Shown: positions 7,020-15,508, counted from the stretch's first letter. The stretch: 38,395 nt of DNA from Allobosea sp. 12-68-7 (GCA_002279705.1 NCCO01000044.1:1-38395); one strand, 5' to 3'. Numbers and translations are program-made. Notes: generated by a model from the letters alone, not told the origin.

Positions 7020-7580
7020 TCAGATCCCCGGCAGGCCGGCCTGGTCGGCCGTCTCGATGACGCCGACGAAAGGCAATTGCCGGTAGGAATGGGCAACATC
7101 CATGCCATAGCCGACGACGAAATAGTCGGGGCACTCGAAGCCGACATGATCCGCCACGATGTTGACCGCGCGCTTGCCCGGCTTTTCCAGCAGCACGACG
7201 GAGGAGACCTTCGCGGCGCCACGCGCCGCCAGAAGATCCTTGGCGAAGGCCAGCGTCCGGCCCGATTCCAGGATGTCGTCGACGAGCAGCACCTGGCGGC
7301 CGCGGACATCGCTCTGGACGTCCCGGAGGATCTCGACCTGGCCGGAGGAGACGGTGGCGGCGCGATAGCTCGACAGATGCACGAACTCGACCTGCGGCGC
7401 CATGCCGACGCGGTGCATCGCGCGAATCAGATCGGCCACGAACATGAAGCTGCCCTTCAGGACGGCGACGACGAGCAGATCGGCCGGCGCCGTGGCGGCG
7501 ATGGCCTTCGCCATCTCCTCGTTGCGGCGGGCGATCGTCGCCTCGTCGTAGAGCACCCTGATCCGCCGTGGCTCCGACAT
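7020..7580 (-). CDS. hpt: Hypoxanthine phosphoribosyltransferase
   Basis: Purine salvage enzyme that converts hypoxanthine or guanine plus PRPP to IMP or GMP; cytoplasmic. The 186-residue product shows the LKGS loop at 41-44, SSYR near 70-73, the PRPP-binding motif VLLVDDILESGRT at 97-109 and the base-binding region PDYFVVGYGMD near the C-terminus. ATG 7580 is chosen because GAGAGGA lies about 10 bases upstream; ATG 7601 is a weaker alternative. It is the first gene of a two-gene unit with the downstream receiver protein, a pairing whose meaning is unclear. Confidence 0.95.
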   Translation of the reverse strand: MSEPRRIRVLYDEATIARRNEEMAKAIAATAPADLLVVAVLKGSFMFVADLIRAMHRVGMAPQVEFVHLSSYRAATVSSGQVEILRDVQSDVRGRQVLLVDDILESGRTLAFAKDLLAARGAAKVSSVVLLEKPGKRAVNIVADHVGFECPDYFVVGYGMDVAHSYRQLPFVGVIETADQAGLPGI

Positions 7581-7718
7581 GGTCTGGTCATCCTCTCGCA
7601 TCGCTCCGGCGCACAGCGAGGCAGGCTCCTGCGGACGCGTTTCATGGGGTCTGTCGTCAGAGGTTTAGAGCGGCCGGCGCTGGCTGAACAGGCCCCCGCG
7701 CGGAAAGCCGCCAGCAGG

Positions 7719-8492
7719 TCAGCGACGGGCCTCGCCGGCTTCGGCGGCAGCGGATGAGGCGAAGCGCACGAGGACGGTCTGCCCCGCCGCGGGCGGCGCC
7801 GCCAGCCGGGCCCGGAATCGGATCAGCTCGGCCGGCTCGAGTTCCTGGCGGGGCGGATCGGTCTTCCAGCTGTAGAGCGTCTGTCCGGCGGCGTCCTTGA
7901 CCGCGACCTCGATCGGCGGAACCCGGGTCTGGCTGCTGGTGATGTTGGTGACGTCGCCCTCGACGACGAGGAAGCGGCCCGTCGCGTCCTCGACCAGGCC
8001 GCTCTCCACGGCGCCCAGCGTCAGGCCGCGCACATTGATGGGATAGCCGAGCATCTCGAACACATCCGCCAGCTGCGGCGCGATCCGGGCGGCGAGCGTG
8101 CGCTGCCAGACCAGCCCACCCAGCAGGACGAGGCCGAAGACGGACAGGGACGCGGCCACGACGACGGCGCGGGGCGGCTGCTTGCGGGTTTTTTGCGGTT
8201 TTTTACGGACCGGCCTGGGGCCGCTGCGCTTGCGCGGCTCGGAATCGGCGGCAGGGTCGATCCCCTCGGCCATCTGCGCCGAGACCTGCGCGGCGATCGC
8301 CGCGGCCTGCTCCAGCTCCTCGTTCAGCAGCGCCTGCGTCTCCTCGGCGCTCGGCACCTCCGGAAGTTCCGGCTCGGGCGCGACATGCCAGAGCGTCTGG
8401 CAGCTGGCGCAGCGCACCTTGCGGCCGTCGGGGCCGAGCTTGGCGCCGTCGAGTTCATAGCGGCTGGCGCAGGAGGGGCAGACGATCAGCAT
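7719..8492 (-). CDS. MJ0042-type zinc-ribbon membrane protein (DUF3426-like)
   Basis: A 257-residue single-pass membrane protein of unknown role. The N-terminal zinc ribbon has Cys5-x2-Cys8 and Cys28-x2-Cys31 (VRCASCQTLW), matching the MJ0042 finger. A charged linker follows, then one transmembrane helix (about 109-129) and a C-terminal beta-rich domain like DUF3426 with EGDVTNITSSQTRVPPIEVAVKDAAG. ATG 8492 is chosen because the finger begins at MLIVCPSC. It is divergent from ftsE, an arrangement often seen in alphaproteobacteria, so a link to the envelope or division is possible but unproven. Confidence 0.88.
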   Translation of the reverse strand: MLIVCPSCASRYELDGAKLGPDGRKVRCASCQTLWHVAPEPELPEVPSAEETQALLNEELEQAAAIAAQVSAQMAEGIDPAADSEPRKRSGPRPVRKKPQKTRKQPPRAVVVAASLSVFGLVLLGGLVWQRTLAARIAPQLADVFEMLGYPINVRGLTLGAVESGLVEDATGRFLVVEGDVTNITSSQTRVPPIEVAVKDAAGQTLYSWKTDPPRQELEPAELIRFRARLAAPPAAGQTVLVRFASSAAAEAGEARR

Positions 8493-8687
8493 GGCGGCGG
8501 CCGGCGGTTCCCTGCGGTTCGAGACCGCGCCCGTCTTCGACGGGCGCCCAACCATTGGCGGCGGCCATGGTTAACGTCGCGTGAAGAACTCTCCGCCATG
8601 GTCGCCTCGGGACGGCCTTCGGCACCATGCGGCAAGAGGTGTAGGATCGGCTGCAGAGATTCGCGGCCTGGCGCGGGGACATCGGGA

Positions 8688-9347
8688 TTGGTTCGCTTCG
8701 AGAATGTCGGCCTGCGATATGGCATGGGCCCGGAGGTGCTGAAGGACATCAGCTTCAGCATCGCGCCGCGTTCGTTCCAGTATCTCACCGGCCCCTCGGG
8801 CGCCGGCAAGACCACCCTGATGCGACTCGTCCTGATGGCCCTGCAGCCGACGCGCGGCCTCGTGCACCTCTTCGGCAAGGACGTCTCGCGGCTCGATGCC
8901 GCGACGCTGACCGCCTTCCGGCGCCGCATGGGCGTCGTCTTCCAGGATTTCCGCCTGCTCGACCATCTCACCCTCTATGAGAACGTCGCGCTGCCGCTGC
9001 GCGTGCTGGGCAAGGAGGAGGCGAGCTACCGCGCCGAGGTCGTCGAGCTGCTGCGCTGGGTCGGGCTCGGCGAGCGCATGCACGCCGTCCCGCCCGTCCT
9101 CTCCGGCGGCGAGAAGCAGCGCGCGGCGATCGCGCGCGCGCTGATCGGCCGCCCGGAACTGGTGCTGGCGGACGAGCCGACGGGCAATGTCGATCCCGCG
9201 CTCGGGCGGCGGCTGCTGCGCCTGTTCATGGAGCTGCAGTCGCTCGGCACCGCCGTGGTGATCGCGACCCATGATCTCGGCCTGATGGAACTCTACGACG
9301 CGCCGCGCCTGGTCCTGGCCGACGGACATCTGCACGTCGATGCCTGA
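8688..9347 (+). CDS. ftsE: Cell division ATP-binding protein FtsE
   Basis: ATPase of the FtsEX complex, which couples division to activation of septal peptidoglycan hydrolases at the inner membrane. The 219-residue product has Walker A GPSGAGKT (35-42), Q-loop Gln86 (FQDFRLLDHLT), ABC signature LSGGEKQR (138-145) and Walker B LVLADEPTGNVD with Glu163, followed by the His-loop ATHD. The start is taken as TTG at 8688, giving MVRFENVGLRYG, because homologues begin there. GGGGAC lies about seven bases upstream and no ATG is suitably placed. It overlaps ftsX by eight bases and leads the run ftsE-ftsX-ydcF-plsC. Confidence 0.95.
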   Translation: MVRFENVGLRYGMGPEVLKDISFSIAPRSFQYLTGPSGAGKTTLMRLVLMALQPTRGLVHLFGKDVSRLDAATLTAFRRRMGVVFQDFRLLDHLTLYENVALPLRVLGKEEASYRAEVVELLRWVGLGERMHAVPPVLSGGEKQRAAIARALIGRPELVLADEPTGNVDPALGRRLLRLFMELQSLGTAVVIATHDLGLMELYDAPRLVLADGHLHVDA

Positions 9348-10305
9348 CGCCGCCCATGACCTCGAGCGCGACGAGCGGCCGCTGCCGAGCAATCTGCGGC
9401 GCGACCAGCCGCTCGTGCCGATCGACAACGTCGCCGGCCGGGCGCTGATGGCGGTGATCGCGATCCTGACCTTCCTCGCGGCGCTGAGCGCCGGCGCCGC
9501 CGTGCTCGCCGCGCGCGCCTCCGAGCAATGGCGCGGCGCCGTCGCCAACGAGATGACGATCCAGATCCGCCCTGATTCGCGGCGCGACATCGAGGCCGAC
9601 ATCGCCCGCGCCGCGACCATGGCGCGCACCGTCCCAGGCATCACCGCTGTGCAGCCGGTGCCGCGCAGCGAATCGGACAAGCTGCTGGAGCCCTGGCTCG
9701 GCACCGGGCTGGACCTCGTCGAGCTGCCCGTGCCGCGGCTGATCGTGCTGAAGCTGCAATCGGGCGCCGGCCCGGATCTGGCTGCCTTCCGCGAGGCGCT
9801 GCGGCGCGAGGTTCCCACCGCGATCCTCGACGACCACCGCCTCTGGATCCGCAGGCTCTCGACCATGGCGAGCACGATCATCCTCTCGGGCGCGGCCGTC
9901 GTCCTCCTCGTCCTGGCCGCCGCCGCCCTGGCGGTGGCCTTCGCCACCCGCGGCGCCATGGCCGGCAGCCGCGACAGCGTCGAGGTGCTGCATCTGGTCG
10001 GCGCCGACGACGATTTCATCGCGCGGGAGTTCCAGAGCCGCTTCGTCCGGCTGGGCCTGCGCGGCGGCACCATCGGCGGCATCGGGGCCATTCTCGTCAT
10101 CGCACTGCTCGGCTTCCTCTCGTCGCGCCTCAGCGCCGCGCCCGAGGCCGAACAGCTTCAGGCCATGTTCGGCGCCTTCGAGATCGGCTGGGCCGGCTAT
10201 GGCGCGGTCATCCTCGTCGCGATGGTCGTCGCCGCGATCGCCGGCCTCGTCTCGCGCATCACCGTCCGGCACCATCTGCGCGCCCTGGCGGGAGGCGCGC
10301 CATGA
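9340..10305 (+). CDS. ftsX: Cell division protein FtsX (ABC transporter permease)
   Basis: Membrane partner of FtsE. The 321-residue product has a cytoplasmic N-tail and a first helix at about 34-58 (ALMAVIAILTFLAALSAGAAVLAAR). A periplasmic domain follows (about 60-175) of the type that contacts hydrolase activators, then three helices (about 175-205, 235-260, 280-305) and the family segment GADDDFIAREFQSRF before helix three. Its ATG lies within the end of ftsE, indicating translational coupling. Confidence 0.93.
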   Translation: MPDAAHDLERDERPLPSNLRRDQPLVPIDNVAGRALMAVIAILTFLAALSAGAAVLAARASEQWRGAVANEMTIQIRPDSRRDIEADIARAATMARTVPGITAVQPVPRSESDKLLEPWLGTGLDLVELPVPRLIVLKLQSGAGPDLAAFREALRREVPTAILDDHRLWIRRLSTMASTIILSGAAVVLLVLAAAALAVAFATRGAMAGSRDSVEVLHLVGADDDFIAREFQSRFVRLGLRGGTIGGIGAILVIALLGFLSSRLSAAPEAEQLQAMFGAFEIGWAGYGAVILVAMVVAAIAGLVSRITVRHHLRALAGGAP

Positions 10306-10393
10306 CGGGCGGCCGGCGATGCGAGGGGCCGAGCCGAGCCGGGCGAGGCGCTGCCGCGCTTATGCCCGATTGCCGCGATAGGTTCTCTTCACG

Positions 10394-11191
10394 ATGGCGA
10401 TGACCGGTCTCAGGCAGGAGCCGCCGGCCCGTGCAGCGGGCTCGCTCGCGCCCCGCTCCACGGGCAGGGGGGCGAAGCTTCGGCGCGTGATCGCCCTGGC
10501 GGCGCTGGCCCTGTGCCTCGCCGGCGGACTGACGCTGCTGCTCGGCTATGTCCGCTTCGCCTCCGCCATCGCCAGCCACGAGCCCGTCGCCGTCCCGCGC
10601 ACGGACGCCATCGTCGTGGTCACCGGCGGTTCGCAGCGCGTCGGCGATGCGATCGGCCTGCTCGGCGCCGAGCGCGGCGCGCGCCTGCTGATCAGCGGCG
10701 TCAACGAGAAGACCGGCCGCGAGGAACTGGCCAAGCTCAACCCCTCCGCCCGCGAACTGCTGAGCTGCTGCGTCGATCTCGACTATCGCGCCCGCAACAC
10801 CATCGGCAACGCGATCGAGGCCCGCCGCTGGGTGCGCAGCCACGGTTTCCGCTCGCTGCTGGTGGTGACCTCGAACTACCACATGCCTCGGACCATCGCC
10901 GAGTTTTCCCATGCTATGCCGGGACTCAGGCTGGTGCCGCACCCGGTCGTGACCGACCAGATCGACACCACCGGATGGTGGCATCGCTGGAGCGCGATCC
11001 GCGTTCTCCTGCCCGAATATGCGAAATACCTGGCGGCGCGCCTGCGCAGCGCCGTCGAGACCGATCCCGAAACCTCGCGCCTCTCGGTGATCATCGGCGG
11101 CCGCAAGCCGGTCTCCTCCAAGCCCGCGGAGCTGATGGGCCCGGAGCATGAAAGACGCAGCCAGCTGAAAAACGGGCATCATGACGGCTGA
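10394..11191 (+). CDS. YdcF family protein (DUF218)
   Basis: Predicted membrane-anchored envelope protein of the YdcF/DUF218 family, linked elsewhere to cell-wall metabolism and S-adenosylmethionine binding; its reaction here is unknown. The 265-residue product has a basic N-tail, one membrane helix (about 31-53) and the DUF218 domain: DAIVVVTGGSQRVGDAI (about 71-87), GARLLISGVNEKTGRE, and RNTIGNAIEA...LLVVTSNYHMPRT. It follows ftsX by 88 bp and precedes plsC, a gene order shared by many Hyphomicrobiales, so an envelope role is a fair inference. ATG 10394 is the first start after a short untranslated gap. Confidence 0.85.
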   Translation: MAMTGLRQEPPARAAGSLAPRSTGRGAKLRRVIALAALALCLAGGLTLLLGYVRFASAIASHEPVAVPRTDAIVVVTGGSQRVGDAIGLLGAERGARLLISGVNEKTGREELAKLNPSARELLSCCVDLDYRARNTIGNAIEARRWVRSHGFRSLLVVTSNYHMPRTIAEFSHAMPGLRLVPHPVVTDQIDTTGWWHRWSAIRVLLPEYAKYLAARLRSAVETDPETSRLSVIIGGRKPVSSKPAELMGPEHERRSQLKNGHHDG

Positions 11192-11241
11192 AGGCAGCCG
11201 CCGCGCTTGACGGCGGCGGGGCTGCGGGGTCTTTGCGCGCC

Positions 11242-12027
11242 ATGCTCGTCCTGCGCTCGCTCCTCTTCAACGTCCTCTTCTATCTGAACCTCGTCGTGTG
11301 GCTGATCGTCGCCGCGATGCCGGCCCTGCTGCTGCCGAAGAGGATGTTGCTCGCCGTCGCCGTGGCCTGGGCCCACAGTTCCCTCTGGCTGATGAAGGTC
11401 GTCGCCGGCACCGAATACGAGATCGTCGGGCGCGAGAACATTCCCTCCGGCGGTATGATCGTCGCTGCCAAGCACCAGTCCTTCCTCGAGACCTTCGCGC
11501 TCGTCACCGTCTTCCACGACCCGGTCTTCATCCTGAAGCGCGAGCTGACCTGGATTCCGCTGTTCGGCTGGTGCCTGATCAAGATGCGGATGATCCCGGT
11601 CGACCGGGGCGGGAAGGCCCGCGCGCTCGCCCAGGTGACGAAGCGTGCCAAGACGGAGCTGCGCGAGAACGGCCGCCAGCTGCTGATCTTCCCCGAGGGC
11701 ACCCGCCGCGCGCCCGGCGCTCCTCCGGCCTACAAATTCGGCGTCGCCCATATCTATGGCGAGCTCGGGCTGCCCTGCGTGCCCGTCGCGCTCAACTCGG
11801 GGCTGTACTGGCCGCGGCGCAAGTTCCTGCGGCGGCCGGGCACCATCCGCATCGAGATCCTGCCGCCGATCGCGCCGGGCCTCGACAAGGCCGTCTTCCA
11901 CGCCCTGCTGCAGGAGCGGATCGAAACCACCAGCGACCGGCTTCTGGCGCTCGGCCGGGCCGAGCTCGCGGCGCTCGGGCTCGATCCGCTGGCGACGACT
12001 GCTGACATCCAGCGGCAGCAGAGCTGA
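11242..12027 (+). CDS. plsC: 1-acyl-sn-glycerol-3-phosphate acyltransferase (PlsC/LPLAT family)
   Basis: Inner-membrane acyltransferase that makes phosphatidic acid from lysophosphatidic acid. The 261-residue product has an N-terminal hydrophobic region (1-32). Motif I is KHQSFLET: His78 followed four residues later by Glu83 rather than the usual Asp (HX4E instead of HX4D). Motif III is FPEGTR at 150-155, and VPVALNSG matches motif IV. ATG 11242 is chosen over a TTG at 11233. Last of the ftsE-ftsX-ydcF-plsC run; a GC-rich stem without T-run lies between ydcF and plsC. Substrate choice cannot be read from sequence. Confidence 0.9.
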   Translation: MLVLRSLLFNVLFYLNLVVWLIVAAMPALLLPKRMLLAVAVAWAHSSLWLMKVVAGTEYEIVGRENIPSGGMIVAAKHQSFLETFALVTVFHDPVFILKRELTWIPLFGWCLIKMRMIPVDRGGKARALAQVTKRAKTELRENGRQLLIFPEGTRRAPGAPPAYKFGVAHIYGELGLPCVPVALNSGLYWPRRKFLRRPGTIRIEILPPIAPGLDKAVFHALLQERIETTSDRLLALGRAELAALGLDPLATTADIQRQQS

Positions 12028-12046
12028 TCCCCGCCCCCGGCACGGC

Positions 12047-12075
12047 TTGACTTACCATCCCGTCGTTCTCATTTT
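12047..12075 (+). promoter_or_regulatory. Candidate promoter for the 149-residue hypothetical gene
   Basis: TTGACT at 12047-12052 is a near-consensus -35 hexamer. CATTTT at 12070-12075, 17 bases on, is only a weak -10 match. It lies in the short gap after plsC and just before a very strong ribosome site (AAAGGAGG), so an independent promoter is plausible. Confidence 0.35.
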
Positions 12076-12100
12076 CTTTTCAGAACAAAGGAGGAACGAC

Positions 12101-12550
12101 ATGGCCGCCCTCGCCCATCGCCCGCAGATTCAGCGTCAGCCCCGCCCCCTCCCCGGCGGGCAGCGCCAGCGCGATCTGTTTCTCATCGACCTGATGGCGG
12201 AGGCCCGGCCCGAGATCGTCCGGGAGCTGCCGATGCGCAGCGCGGCCGCCCTCGGCGAGCGCCGCTTCACCGCCTGGCGTGGCCGCTCCGGCCGGCGCTA
12301 CGTCGCCTCCGTCTTCGCGGTCGCCGACGAGCACGCGCTCGGCTTCACCGATGCGGTGCTGCTGGCGGTCTCGCCCGACCGGCGCATCCTGGCGGCGCGC
12401 GAGAGCGGCCCCTTCGGCATCGAGGCGGCGCTGACCCGCTGGCGCGATGCCGTCGCCCTGGCCGGGGCGAGCGAGATCCATGTTCATCTGCTGGCCGAGG
12501 ACGGGATCAGCCGCCGCGCCGCCCTGCTCGACCTGATGCCGGAGGTCTAG
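12101..12550 (+). CDS. Conserved-looking hypothetical protein, 149 residues
   Basis: No family recognised. The 149-residue protein has a basic, proline-rich start (about 1-25), no signal peptide or membrane helix, and a mixed alpha/beta body with motifs RRFTAWRGRSGRRYVASVF and LRDLMPEV-like ending (LLDLMPEV). Translation should be efficient: AAAGGAGG lies six bases before the ATG, the clearest Shine-Dalgarno in this part of the window. A candidate promoter lies upstream. A small role in regulation or stress is possible but nothing in the sequence shows it. Confidence 0.75.
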   Translation: MAALAHRPQIQRQPRPLPGGQRQRDLFLIDLMAEARPEIVRELPMRSAAALGERRFTAWRGRSGRRYVASVFAVADEHALGFTDAVLLAVSPDRRILAARESGPFGIEAALTRWRDAVALAGASEIHVHLLAEDGISRRAALLDLMPEV

Positions 12551-12562
12551 CCGGAACCGCCG

Positions 12563-12601
12563 CCGTCATCCTGGGCGACCGAAGGTCGACCGGGATGACG
12601 G
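12563..12601. repeat. Dispersed palindrome (CCGTCATCC arms)
   Basis: Perfect 9-bp arms CCGTCATCC and GGATGACGG enclose an inner stem GACC-GAA-GGTC. It lies between the convergent hypothetical gene and chaC and belongs to the same broad class as the other CCGTCAT-type palindromes in the window. Confidence 0.75.
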
Positions 12602-12629
12602 GGAGATTTCGGCAGACAACCGCCCTGAT

Positions 12630-13190
12630 CTACAGCTTCAACCGTGGTGCCGCGCCCGGCGCCAGCGCCTGGGCGAGCCCGGCCAGCACGGGATCGAAGA
12701 TGCCCATCTTGCGCAGATGCTCGTCGGTCAGGAGCACGTAGTCGGGGTTCTCGCCCGAGCTGCCGCGCCCGTGCCGGACGAGTTCGAGCTGCTGCTCGCG
12801 CGGCAGGCGCCCGGCATATTGCAGATGCTTGCGATCGGCGATGTAGACCAGCGCCGTCACGTTGCGCCCGTCCCCCAGCCGCACCGGCAGCCGCCGCTCG
12901 AGATAGACCGCGGTGGCCTGCTCGCGGGCCCGCAGATACTCCACCGTCTCCTGCGCCCGCGCGGCCGCGACGCGGAAGGCCAGCCCCCGGCAGATGCCGC
13001 CGCGGTCGAGCCCGAGCACGAGCCCGGGTCGATCGGGCGTGCCGCGATGGACATGCGAGAAGATGCACAGCGAGCGATGATAGCCATGCAGCCGGGCGGG
13101 AACGCTCTCCTCGAAGTCGAAGCCGGGCCGCCAGATCAGCGAGCCATAGCCGAAGACCCAGAGCTCCGTCTCTCCCAGCGCGGCCGTCAT
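12630..13190 (-). CDS. chaC: ChaC-like gamma-glutamylcyclotransferase
   Basis: Predicted glutathione-specific gamma-glutamylcyclotransferase, which cleaves glutathione to 5-oxoproline and Cys-Gly; cytoplasmic. The 186-residue product has the substrate-loop motif FGYGSLIWRPGF (13-24), the ChaC-type HGYHRSLC near 35-42, LALDRGG-like turn LGLDRGGICRGLAF and the catalytic glutamate in LRAREQATAVYLERRLPV (Glu90). It matches E. coli ChaC along its length. ATG 13190 is chosen because the conserved region begins shortly after and a G-rich ribosome site precedes it. It is divergent from the DUF2125 gene. Confidence 0.9.
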   Translation of the reverse strand: MTAALGETELWVFGYGSLIWRPGFDFEESVPARLHGYHRSLCIFSHVHRGTPDRPGLVLGLDRGGICRGLAFRVAAARAQETVEYLRAREQATAVYLERRLPVRLGDGRNVTALVYIADRKHLQYAGRLPREQQLELVRHGRGSSGENPDYVLLTDEHLRKMGIFDPVLAGLAQALAPGAAPRLKL

Positions 13191-13316
13191 GCCCGTCCCA
13201 CCCCTCTCGCCATCCCATAATTTGGCCGCGGCGGCCTGCTTGAAAGCCGCACCGGCGACCGATGCCGGCTGGCCTCCGACCACGGGCGGAGCTAACAATC
13301 CCGCCGCATCCGCGCA

Positions 13317-14381
13317 ATGGACCGTTCCCGCATGACAGCCCCCGCTTCCAGCCGCAGCCGCCGCGCCTGGCTCTACGCCCCCTTCCTGCTGCTTCTCGTC
13401 CTCGCTCTGGGCTGGACCGCCTTCTGGTTCGTCGTTCGCAGCCGCGTCATCGAGGCCGTCGATGCTGCGCTCGCCCGCGAGGCCGGCCTGGGCCGGAGCT
13501 GGAGCTGCACGGACCGCTCGGTCACCGGCTTTCCCTTCCGCGTCGAACTGCGCTGCAGCACCCTCGCGCTCGCCTCGGCCCGCTGGGGCGAGGCGGTCCG
13601 CGTTCAGACCGGCCCGGCGGTGGCGGTTGGACAGATCTACACGCCCAACCTGGTCATCGCGCAGATCACCGGCCCGCTGCAGGCCAGCCTGCCCGAAGGC
13701 CGCAAGCTCGACCTCGGCTGGACGCGGCTGGAGGCCAGCCTGAGCCACGCCGCCGGCGCACCCGAGCGCGTCTCCCTCGTCGTCACCGCCCCCGACGCCC
13801 GCCTGAGCGCGCCGGGCCTCGCCCCCGAGACCTGGAAGGCCGCGAGCCTGGAGGCGCATCTGCGCCGCAACCCGTCCCGCCCCGCGACAGATCAGGCCGT
13901 CGATCTCGCCATCGCGGCCAAGGGCACGGCTCTGCCGGCGCTCGACGCGCTGCTGGGCACGACCGAGGCCGGCGACGTCGACATCCAGGCGACGCTGACG
14001 CAGTCCGAGGCCTTCAGGATCGGCCTCAACCCCGATGCACTGGAGGCCTGGCGCCTGGCCGGCGGCCGGATCGAAATGACGAGACTGGTGTCGGTCAAGG
14101 GTCCGGCCCGGATCGAGGCGACCGGCCAGTTCCTGATCGACCAGACGCACCGCCCGGCCGGCCAGCTCCAGGCCTCGCTGGCCGGCATCCGCCAGATCGC
14201 CGGCATTCCCGTCGGCGGACTCGCCGCAGGCATCGGCGGCCTGCTCGGCGGGCGCCTCAGCGCGCAGCTGCCCGGCGCGGCTCCCGGCCTCACCGCCCTG
14301 CCGCCGGTCGTGCTGCGCGAGGGCCGCGTCTATCTCGGCCCGATCCGCCTGCCCCTGCAGCCGCTGCCGGTGCTGTACTGA
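13317..14381 (+). CDS. DUF2125 domain protein
   Basis: A 354-residue protein of the DUF2125 family, found mainly in alphaproteobacteria and of unknown function. One N-terminal membrane helix (about 19-40, LYAPFLLLLVLALGWTAFWFVV) anchors a long periplasmic beta-rich part with family segments SVTGFPFRVELRCS and VAVGQIYTPNLVIAQITGPLQ. A small glycine-rich, hydrophobic patch (GIPVGGLAAGIGGLLGG) lies near the C-terminus. ATG 13317 is used; Met6 at 13332 is an alternative. It is divergent from chaC and converges on rpoH. Confidence 0.85.
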   Translation: MDRSRMTAPASSRSRRAWLYAPFLLLLVLALGWTAFWFVVRSRVIEAVDAALAREAGLGRSWSCTDRSVTGFPFRVELRCSTLALASARWGEAVRVQTGPAVAVGQIYTPNLVIAQITGPLQASLPEGRKLDLGWTRLEASLSHAAGAPERVSLVVTAPDARLSAPGLAPETWKAASLEAHLRRNPSRPATDQAVDLAIAAKGTALPALDALLGTTEAGDVDIQATLTQSEAFRIGLNPDALEAWRLAGGRIEMTRLVSVKGPARIEATGQFLIDQTHRPAGQLQASLAGIRQIAGIPVGGLAAGIGGLLGGRLSAQLPGAAPGLTALPPVVLREGRVYLGPIRLPLQPLPVLY

Positions 14382-14394
14382 GAGGCGGGCCATG

Positions 14395-14422
14395 AAAAAG
14401 GGGCGCGGAAACCGCGCCCCTT
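14395..14422 (-). terminator. Intrinsic terminator of rpoH
   Basis: GGGGCGCGG and CCGCGCCCC (14400-14408, 14412-14420) form a perfect 9-bp stem, extended by two A-T pairs, around a three-base loop. Read on the minus strand it is followed by TTTTT (14399-14395) and lies 27 bp past the rpoH stop, so it fits rpoH well. It also sits 14 bp past the DUF2125 stop but has only TT in that direction. Confidence 0.88.
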
Positions 14423-14448
14423 GACGGGATCACCGATCGAAGCCGGCG

Positions 14449-15345
14449 TCAGGCCGCCGGCAAGGCCGCGCGCGGCGCCTCGATCCGCACCAGCGCCTTC
14501 TTGACCGCGTCCTGCACCTTCTCGAAGGCGCGGACCTCGATCTGGCGCACGCGCTCGCGCGACACGCCGAACTCCTCGGACAACTGCTCCAGCGTGATCG
14601 GGTCGTCGACCAGCCGGCGCGCCTCGAAGATGCGCCGCTCGCGCGGGTTCAGCACCTCGAGCGCCTCGCGAAGGGCCGAATGGCGGTTGTCGGCCTCCTC
14701 GGCATCGACGAGGCGGCGCTCCTGGCTCTCGCTGTCGTCGACCAGCCAGTCCTGCCACTCGCCATCGCCATCCTCGCGCAGCGGCGTGTTCAGCGACGCA
14801 TCGCCGCCGAGCCGGCGGTTCATGTCGATCACGTCCTGCTCGTTGACGCCGAGCTTGGTCGCGATACTCTTCACCTGCTCGGGGCGCAGATCGCCCTCGC
14901 CCAGCGCCGAGATCTTGCTCTTGGCCTTGCGCAGGTTGAAGAACAGCTTCTTCTGGTTGGCCGTGGTGCCCATCTTCACGAGCGACCAGGAGCGCAGGAT
15001 GTACTCCTGGATCGACGCCTTGATCCACCACATCGCATAGGTGGCGAGGCGGAAGCCCTTGTCGGGCTCGAAGCGCTTCACCGCCTGCATCAGGCCGACA
15101 TTGCCCTCGGAGACGACCTCGCCGATCGGCAGGCCATAGCCGCGATAGCCCATGGCGATCTTGGCCACGAGGCGCAGATGCGAGGTCACGAGCTGGTGCG
15201 CCGCTTCGCGGTCGCCATGCTCCCGCCAGCGCTTGGCCAGCATGAATTCCTGATTCGGTTCCAGCATCGGGAACTTGCGAATCTCGTCGAGATAACGTGA
15301 GAGCCCGCCCTCGGCGGACAGGACGGGAAGCGAGGCACTCGCCAT
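14449..15345 (-). CDS. rpoH: RNA polymerase sigma-32 (heat-shock) factor
   Basis: Alternative sigma factor directing RNA polymerase to heat-shock promoters. The 298-residue product has region 2 (DLR... SHLRLVAKIAMGYRGYGLPIGEVVSEGNVGL), the -10 recognition segment RLATYAMWWIKASIQEYI, and the diagnostic RpoH box QKKLFFNLRK at 131-140. Region 4 HTH follows (TLEQLSEEFGVSRERVRQIEVRAFEKV). ATG 15345 is chosen because AAGGAG lies seven bases upstream; upstream in-frame codons look untranslated. It lies downstream of rluD on the same strand with a 214-bp gap holding a candidate promoter and two small inverted repeats. An intrinsic terminator follows. Confidence 0.97.
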   Translation of the reverse strand: MASASLPVLSAEGGLSRYLDEIRKFPMLEPNQEFMLAKRWREHGDREAAHQLVTSHLRLVAKIAMGYRGYGLPIGEVVSEGNVGLMQAVKRFEPDKGFRLATYAMWWIKASIQEYILRSWSLVKMGTTANQKKLFFNLRKAKSKISALGEGDLRPEQVKSIATKLGVNEQDVIDMNRRLGGDASLNTPLREDGDGEWQDWLVDDSESQERRLVDAEEADNRHSALREALEVLNPRERRIFEARRLVDDPITLEQLSEEFGVSRERVRQIEVRAFEKVQDAVKKALVRIEAPRAALPAA

Positions 15346-15396
15346 GCGCGTTCTCCTTCTCGGGCCCCCGCTTCGCGGCAGACCCACCGCGCGATC

Positions 15397-15455
15397 AACC
15401 TTCGCGCAGGTTCGGATGTCGTAAACGAACCCAACGTCTCAACCTTACGCAGGTT
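15397..15455. promoter_or_regulatory. Two near-identical inverted repeats in the rpoH leader
   Basis: AACCTTCGCGCAGGTT (15397-15412) and AACCTTACGCAGGTT (15441-15455) are small stem-loops with AACCT/AGGTT arms. Their starts are 44 bp apart and both sit in the context TCAACCTT...CGCAGGTTC. They lie 52-110 bases upstream of the rpoH ATG. They could be tandem operators or two hairpins in the rpoH mRNA leader. Confidence 0.4.
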
Positions 15456-15508
15456 CAATCGGGCTGGTTCACTTGCGGCGCCCCCTTGGCCATCCGCATC
15501 CGGTTACC

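Noticed and set aside
12630-14393. 587-residue minus-strand open frame covering chaC and the DUF2125 gene
   Set aside because: Only the first part in coordinates (12630-13190) is the ChaC protein; the rest is the antisense of the DUF2125 gene, open because of high GC.
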